Below are positions 59,813 through 64,000 of a stretch of 64,000 nucleotides of DNA, piece after piece (the first letter of the stretch is position 1; each line of letters opens with the position of its first letter). The notes under the pieces were generated by a model. It worked only from the letters and a program-made list of their open reading frames with translations. It made no database searches and was not told the DNA's origin. Made by a program: the position numbers and the translations under genes. Location: assembly GCA_030683995.1 (NCBI GenBank), contig JAUXPH010000015.1, positions 208,416-272,415 on the forward strand, given 5' to 3'. This DNA comes from Lutibacter sp. Lineage in GTDB: Bacteria > Bacteroidota > Bacteroidia > Flavobacteriales > Flavobacteriaceae.

Positions 59813-59818
59813 CCGGTT

Positions 59819-60040
59819 ACTCAAAATAATTCAAGGTCGTATAGCCACCCTCTTTTAAATACTGGTCTTTCTGCATCAATTTCAGGTTGCTTTATCACTT
59901 TTTTTACCAAGACGGGTAAATCGTATTTACATTCCCAGCCTAATTTGGTGCGTACTTTTGTAGGGTCGCCAATTAATAAAGCCTTATTTGTCGTTCTTAT
60001 ATTTTTACAATTGGTCAGTTGGAGAATGGAGATTACTGCC
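59819..60040 (-). pseudogene. gmd 3' remnant 2 plus shared flank
   Basis: ctcaaaataattcaaggtcgtatagccaccctcttttaaatactggtctttctgcatcaattt...ttcccagcctaatttggtgcg. Confidence 0.88.
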
Positions 60041-60090
60041 TCAATCCCTTTGCCTATCAGGATTCAGCTCGGGGTCGTTTTTTTAGTCGG

Positions 60091-60411
60091 TTATAGAAAT
60101 GTCAATCCGATTTTTTTGTTTAGTCCTTGCTCAAAAATTCGGATTAATGTTGAAAGTTGTATGTTTCCTTTAGCGTTTTCAAGTTTGGAAATATAACTTT
60201 TTTTCGTACCTGCTTTTTCGGCCAGTTCTTCTTGTGTCATTTTAGCTTCCTTTCGAGCCGATTTTAGCATTTCACTCACGATAAACATTTGAGCACCTTC
60301 TTCGTACTTATTTCTACTTTCAGTCCCAATTTGCCCGTGTTCGCGTTCAATTAACTCGTCAAAAGTCTGAATATTTTTGTAATTTTTCATTTTCCTGTTT
60401 TTTATTGTCAA
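60091..60411 (-). CDS. XRE-family antitoxin (HigA-like)
   Basis: 106 aa; SARKEAKMTQEELAEKAGTKKSYISKLENAKGNIQLSTLIRIFEQGL. Confidence 0.9.
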   Translation of the reverse strand: MTIKNRKMKNYKNIQTFDELIEREHGQIGTESRNKYEEGAQMFIVSEMLKSARKEAKMTQEELAEKAGTKKSYISKLENAKGNIQLSTLIRIFEQGLNKKIGLTFL

Positions 60412-60730
60412 AATACTTGTTCATTAATTGAACCGCTTTGTCAATTTCGTTCTGCGGTGTTTTTTGGGTCTTTTTTTGAAATCCGTTAAAAAGAACCACA
60501 AGATGCCCTTGGTCAAAGCAACAGTAAACTCTATAAATATTCGATTGAAATTCAATTCGTATTTCAAAAAGTCCATCGGTTCCTGTTATATGATCCAAGA
60601 ACTTTTTAGGCACTCTGTCAACTTGTTTAATCAGCTCGAAAACATATTGAATTTTGCCTTTTACCTTTTGGTCTTGCTGCTGGTAAAATTTAAGAAAATT
60701 GTTTTCATAAAAGATTATTTGTCTGATCAT
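60359..60730 (-). CDS. RelE/HigB-type toxin (Gp49-like)
   Basis: 123 aa; VPKKFLDHITGTDGLFEIRIEFQSNIYRVYCCFDQGHLVVLFNGFQKKTQKTP. Confidence 0.92.
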   Translation of the reverse strand: MIRQIIFYENNFLKFYQQQDQKVKGKIQYVFELIKQVDRVPKKFLDHITGTDGLFEIRIEFQSNIYRVYCCFDQGHLVVLFNGFQKKTQKTPQNEIDKAVQLMNKYFDNKKQENEKLQKYSDF

Positions 60731-60821
60731 TTTACAAAGTTATCTTAAATGATAACATTTTCCAAATTTTATTAAATGATTTTTTCTCAGTCAAAATGCA
60801 CCATAAATATAAATATTGGAC

Positions 60822-61125
60822 TGCCTGCCCAGCATCAATTATCATTTCTTTCACCAAGGCGGGTAAATCGTTTATTTGTTTAATTGGTTATTTGTTTAAT
60901 CGGTTAATCGTTTAACTGGTGAATTGGTTAATCAATTAACCTTATTTCTAAACAGTTAACCTTTTCCTAAACAGTTAACCGATTAACCTTTTTCCTAACC
61001 GATTAACCTTTTTATAAACAGTTAACCAATTAACCTTTTTGTAGGGTTGCCAATTAATAAAGCCTTATTTGTTGTTCTTATATTTTTTCTGTTCGTCAGT
61101 CGGAGACTGGAGATCACTGCCTCAA
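60822..61125 (-). pseudogene. gmd 3' remnant 3, interrupted by a ggttaat/attaacc array
   Basis: agcatcaattatcatttctttcaccaaggcgggtaaatcgt ... gtagggttgccaattaataaagccttatttg. Confidence 0.8.
60870..61040. repeat. Inverted array of ggttaat / attaacc units
   Basis: Left half ggttaatcg-type, right half gattaacc/cagttaacc-type, centre ggttaatcaattaacc at 60926-60941. Confidence 0.85.
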
Positions 61126-61212
61126 AGTCGGGAGTCCCGATGGTTATCGGGATTGCGGAGCAGTTCATTTATTCTTTTTAGATTATCAATTCCCCCTTTG
61201 GGGGCTAGGGGG

Positions 61213-62535
61213 CTATTTCCCTATCTGATAATACTCAAATCCTTTTTCTTCGAGGTTAAAAATATTGTATTGGTTGCGGCCGTCGAAAATGACAGGGGTT
61301 TTTAATAATTTGTTTATTTCTTCAAAATCGGGGGAACGGAATTCTTTCCATTCGGTGAGCAGTACCATCGCATCTGCATTTTTTAAGGCCTCGTATTTTG
61401 AAGATACATAGGTTACATTTTCCACCTCTTTTAGATAGAATTCTTTAGCCTCTCCCATCGCTTTTGGGTCGTAAGCCTGAATTTTAGCGCCTCTTTTTAC
61501 CAATTCTTTGATCACATAAATGGCTGGGGCTTCTCGCATATCATCGGTTCCAGGCTTGAAGGCCAGTCCCCAGATGCCAAACGTTTTTCCGGATAAATCT
61601 TCTCCAAAACGTTTCACTATTTTATGGGCAATCACCAATTTTTGGGCATCGTTCACTTCTTCCACCGAGGTGATTACTTTTGGATGGTATTGATGTTCTT
61701 CCGCAATTTTCATCAAGGCTTTTACGTCTTTCGGAAAACAAGAGCCTCCGTAACCGCAGCCGGGATAAATGAATCCGTAGCCAATTCTGCTGTCGGATCC
61801 GATACCTATTCGCACCTGATTGGCGTCGGCACCCACTTTTTCACAAATATTGGCGATTTCATTCATAAAGGAAATCTTGGTGGCCAACATGGCGTTTGCG
61901 GCGTATTTGGTCATTTCCGCAGAACGGACGTCCATCACGATAAAACGTTCGTGCGACATCGAAAATGGCGCGTACAACTGTTTCATTTTTTCTATGGCGT
62001 AGTCGCTGTCGGATCCTATGACTACCCGGTCGGGTTTCATAAAATCGATAATGGCAGCGCCTTCTTTCAGGAATTCAGGGTTTGAAACCACGTCAAATTC
62101 TATGTTTGCCTTTCTTTTGTCCAATGCTTTTTGGATGGTTGCTTTTACCTTGTCGGCAGTTCCTATGGGCACGGTAGATTTGTCGACCACCACCAAACGT
62201 TTTTGCATATTTTCCCCGATGGATTTGGCCACTGCCAACACATATTGAAGATCGGCTGAGCCATCATCACCCATTGGGGTGCCAACGGCGATAAATACGA
62301 TTTCGGTGTTTTTAATGGCTTGCTCAAAATTGGTGGTGAAAAAAAGGTTGCCATCTGTCACGTTTTTTAACACCATAGGCTCTAAGCCCGGTTCATAAAT
62401 TGGGATGATTCCTTTGTTCAGGTTTTGTATTTTGTTGGTGTTTATGTCTACGCAGGTTACTTTATTTCCCATTTCCGAGAAACAGGTTCCTGAAACCAAT
62501 CCAACGTATCCGGTGCCTATTACTGCTATGTTCAT
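61213..62535 (-). CDS. ugd: UDP-glucose 6-dehydrogenase
   Basis: 440 aa; NIAVIGTGYVGLVSGTCFSEMGNKVTCVD, GYGGSCFPKDVKALMKIA, WGLAFKPGTDDMREAPA. Confidence 0.96.
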   Translation of the reverse strand: MNIAVIGTGYVGLVSGTCFSEMGNKVTCVDINTNKIQNLNKGIIPIYEPGLEPMVLKNVTDGNLFFTTNFEQAIKNTEIVFIAVGTPMGDDGSADLQYVLAVAKSIGENMQKRLVVVDKSTVPIGTADKVKATIQKALDKRKANIEFDVVSNPEFLKEGAAIIDFMKPDRVVIGSDSDYAIEKMKQLYAPFSMSHERFIVMDVRSAEMTKYAANAMLATKISFMNEIANICEKVGADANQVRIGIGSDSRIGYGFIYPGCGYGGSCFPKDVKALMKIAEEHQYHPKVITSVEEVNDAQKLVIAHKIVKRFGEDLSGKTFGIWGLAFKPGTDDMREAPAIYVIKELVKRGAKIQAYDPKAMGEAKEFYLKEVENVTYVSSKYEALKNADAMVLLTEWKEFRSPDFEEINKLLKTPVIFDGRNQYNIFNLEEKGFEYYQIGK

Positions 62536-62595
62536 TTTTTATTTAATTTTTAATTAACGCGGATTCCACGGATTAGCGCGGATTGCGCTGATTTT

Positions 62596-62841
62596 TTATT
62601 TTGTGTTGATGAATCTTTTCCACGTTAAGCTGGATTGTCCAAAATTGATGAGTAATCCAACGGGATAATTTGTTGATTTAAGGTAATTGATGGTTTGGGC
62701 TTCGGTGTCTTTATGTAAAAATGAAGCCGCTTTTATTTCAATCACTATTTTATCGAAACAGATAAAGTCGGCTATAAAATATTTTTTCAAAGGCACTTCA
62801 TTATAATAGACCTGAAGTTTCTTTCTGCTGTCAAAATTCAC
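62596..62841 (-). pseudogene. GxxExxY protein, 5'-truncated (lacks the GxxExxY motif)
   Basis: 81 aa; KKYFIADFICFDKIVIEIKAASFLHKDTEAQTINYLKSTNYPVGLLINFGQSSLTWKRFINTK; N-terminal half missing relative to 32768-33145. Confidence 0.75.
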
Positions 62842-62984
62842 TTTCTGTGTTTCTATATTAATTGTTAACTAATAACAAAGTCAATAACTCATTTTATATT
62901 TCCTTTCTTTTTCCATTGATGAAAAAGAAACAAAAAATCTAGTCTACTGATCTTTTTCTGTAAAATGAATTGAACTTTTGCCAA

Positions 62985-63045
62985 CGCGCCGGCTGGCTCG
63001 ATCCCTAAAAACAGCCACTGGCTGTTTTCTTTACGCTCTGCCCCA
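62985..63045. repeat. Family A hairpin repeat, copy 9
   Basis: cgcgccggctggctcgatccctaaaaa CAGCC act GGCTG ttttctttacgctctgcccc. Confidence 0.9.
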
Positions 63046-63179
63046 CCCAGACCGCCTTCCCTGCCGCTTCACCCAGCGCTTGGCTCTTTGGGTTGCTTCA
63101 TCGGCCAACGCTAAAAATTTCAATATTTTACGACGAAAAATATCATAGGACGGTTTCTTTTGTTTTGGGGTTTTAATTT

Positions 63180-63273
63180 ATGAGGTCCTGAAATCGGAGA
63201 TTCACGAACTCCAAAAAAATAAAAGTGGTGAGTAAACAAGCCGGCCTGCGGGCGAGGCAGGTTCAGGATGACG
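63180..63273. repeat. Nested mini-element inside the cctgaa..ttcagg hairpin repeat, copy 1
   Basis: atgaggtcctgaaa-tcggagattcacgaactccaaaaaaataaaagtggtgagtaaacaa...-ttcaggatgacg; further copies 63318-63390 and 63742-63816. Confidence 0.85.
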
Positions 63274-64000
63274 CGGTTATTATTGTAATTTGATTTGTTT
63301 GTTTTTGGATTCATTTCATGAGGTCCTGAAATCGGAGATTCACGAACTCCAAAAAAATAAAAGTGGTGAGTAAATAAATTCAGGATGACGTACTGAAACA
63401 AGTTCAGGATGACGGTTTCAATATTTAACAACGAAAAAACTTTATTTCTTAAAAGTGATTGGCAATCTAATTATGTTTCTGTTCATTTTCTTTGCTTGCC
63501 CAAAGAAAACGAACCAAAAGAAAAGGCACTTTCTCGTCAGGTATTTTTTAAAGATCGATTGAAAAAATCGCTCTTTAAAAACCATATTTCAAAAGCTAAA
63601 TTTTCTCCAAGGCTTCAAAAATTTTTAACGCTTTTGAAATATTATACTTACGATAAAGGGTTTGTGATTTGAGTGAATTTGAGTTTTCTGTTTTAAAATT
63701 ATCAATTGAATCGTTGGCCAGGATGTTTTTGGGTTCTTTTCATGAGGTCCTGAAATCGGAGATTCACGAAGTCTAAAAAAATTAAATATGGTGAGTAAAT
63801 AAATTCAGGATGACGCGGTTATTATTGTAATTTGAGTTTTGTGTTTTAAAATTGATAACAGCATATTTGGAACTCCATCTATTTTGTTTTGTTCTTTTTT
63901 TCATTGCCAAAAAAAGAACCAAAAAAGGCTAGTCTGATGATTTTTTTCTGTAAAATGTATTGAATTTTTTTATCCCCAGCATCCAGACCGCCTCTGCCAA

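Noticed and set aside
63120-63431. 103-aa minus-strand ORF with internal duplication
   Set aside because: It is a translation of the nested mini-element repeats, not a gene.
1-64000. rRNA or tRNA genes
   Set aside because: No rRNA-like blocks or convincing tRNA cloverleaf sequences were recognised by eye; a tRNAscan-SE run would be decisive.

Overview
This 64-kb Bacteroidota window (Flavobacterium-like gene content and promoter style) is read by eye plus the supplied ORF track. From left to right it contains: (1) housekeeping genes (DUF2797, GH3-like, polyprenyl synthetase); (2) a minus-strand aromatic amino-acid operon, pheA - aminotransferase - tyrA - DAHP synthase/chorismate mutase; (3) a large minus-strand surface-polysaccharide locus with wzi, wzb-like phosphatase, wzc, wza, a FlaA1/CapD-like dehydratase, two phosphoglycosyl transferases, a UDP-L-FucNAc module (fnlA/B/C + wbuB-like), GT4/GT11 glycosyltransferases, wzx, wzy, a pseudaminic-acid-type module, gmd/fcl and ugd. 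Between these lie gene-poor islands with many dispersed repeats, gene remnants and toxin-antitoxin modules. The strongest observations are: (a) a complete Phe/Tyr transcription attenuator upstream of pheA, with promoter, leader peptide MMTNYTWNSFYFYFYFSNKR, antiterminator and terminator; (b) a dispersed intergenic repeat whose hairpin arms differ between copies but stay complementary; (c) three different small nuclease-fold genes (GIY-YIG, GxxExxY/PDDEXK_3, DUF559), each embedded in its own repeat family, with a repeat sometimes reaching the stop codon, which suggests repeat/nuclease pairs analogous to REP/RAYT; (d) several 3'-end remnants of gmd, a sugar transferase and an epimerase, which record turnover of the locus; (e) a Pse-type module with no recognisable PseB or PseG. 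No rRNA, tRNA or CRISPR array was recognised. Repeat boundaries are approximate and no database search was possible.
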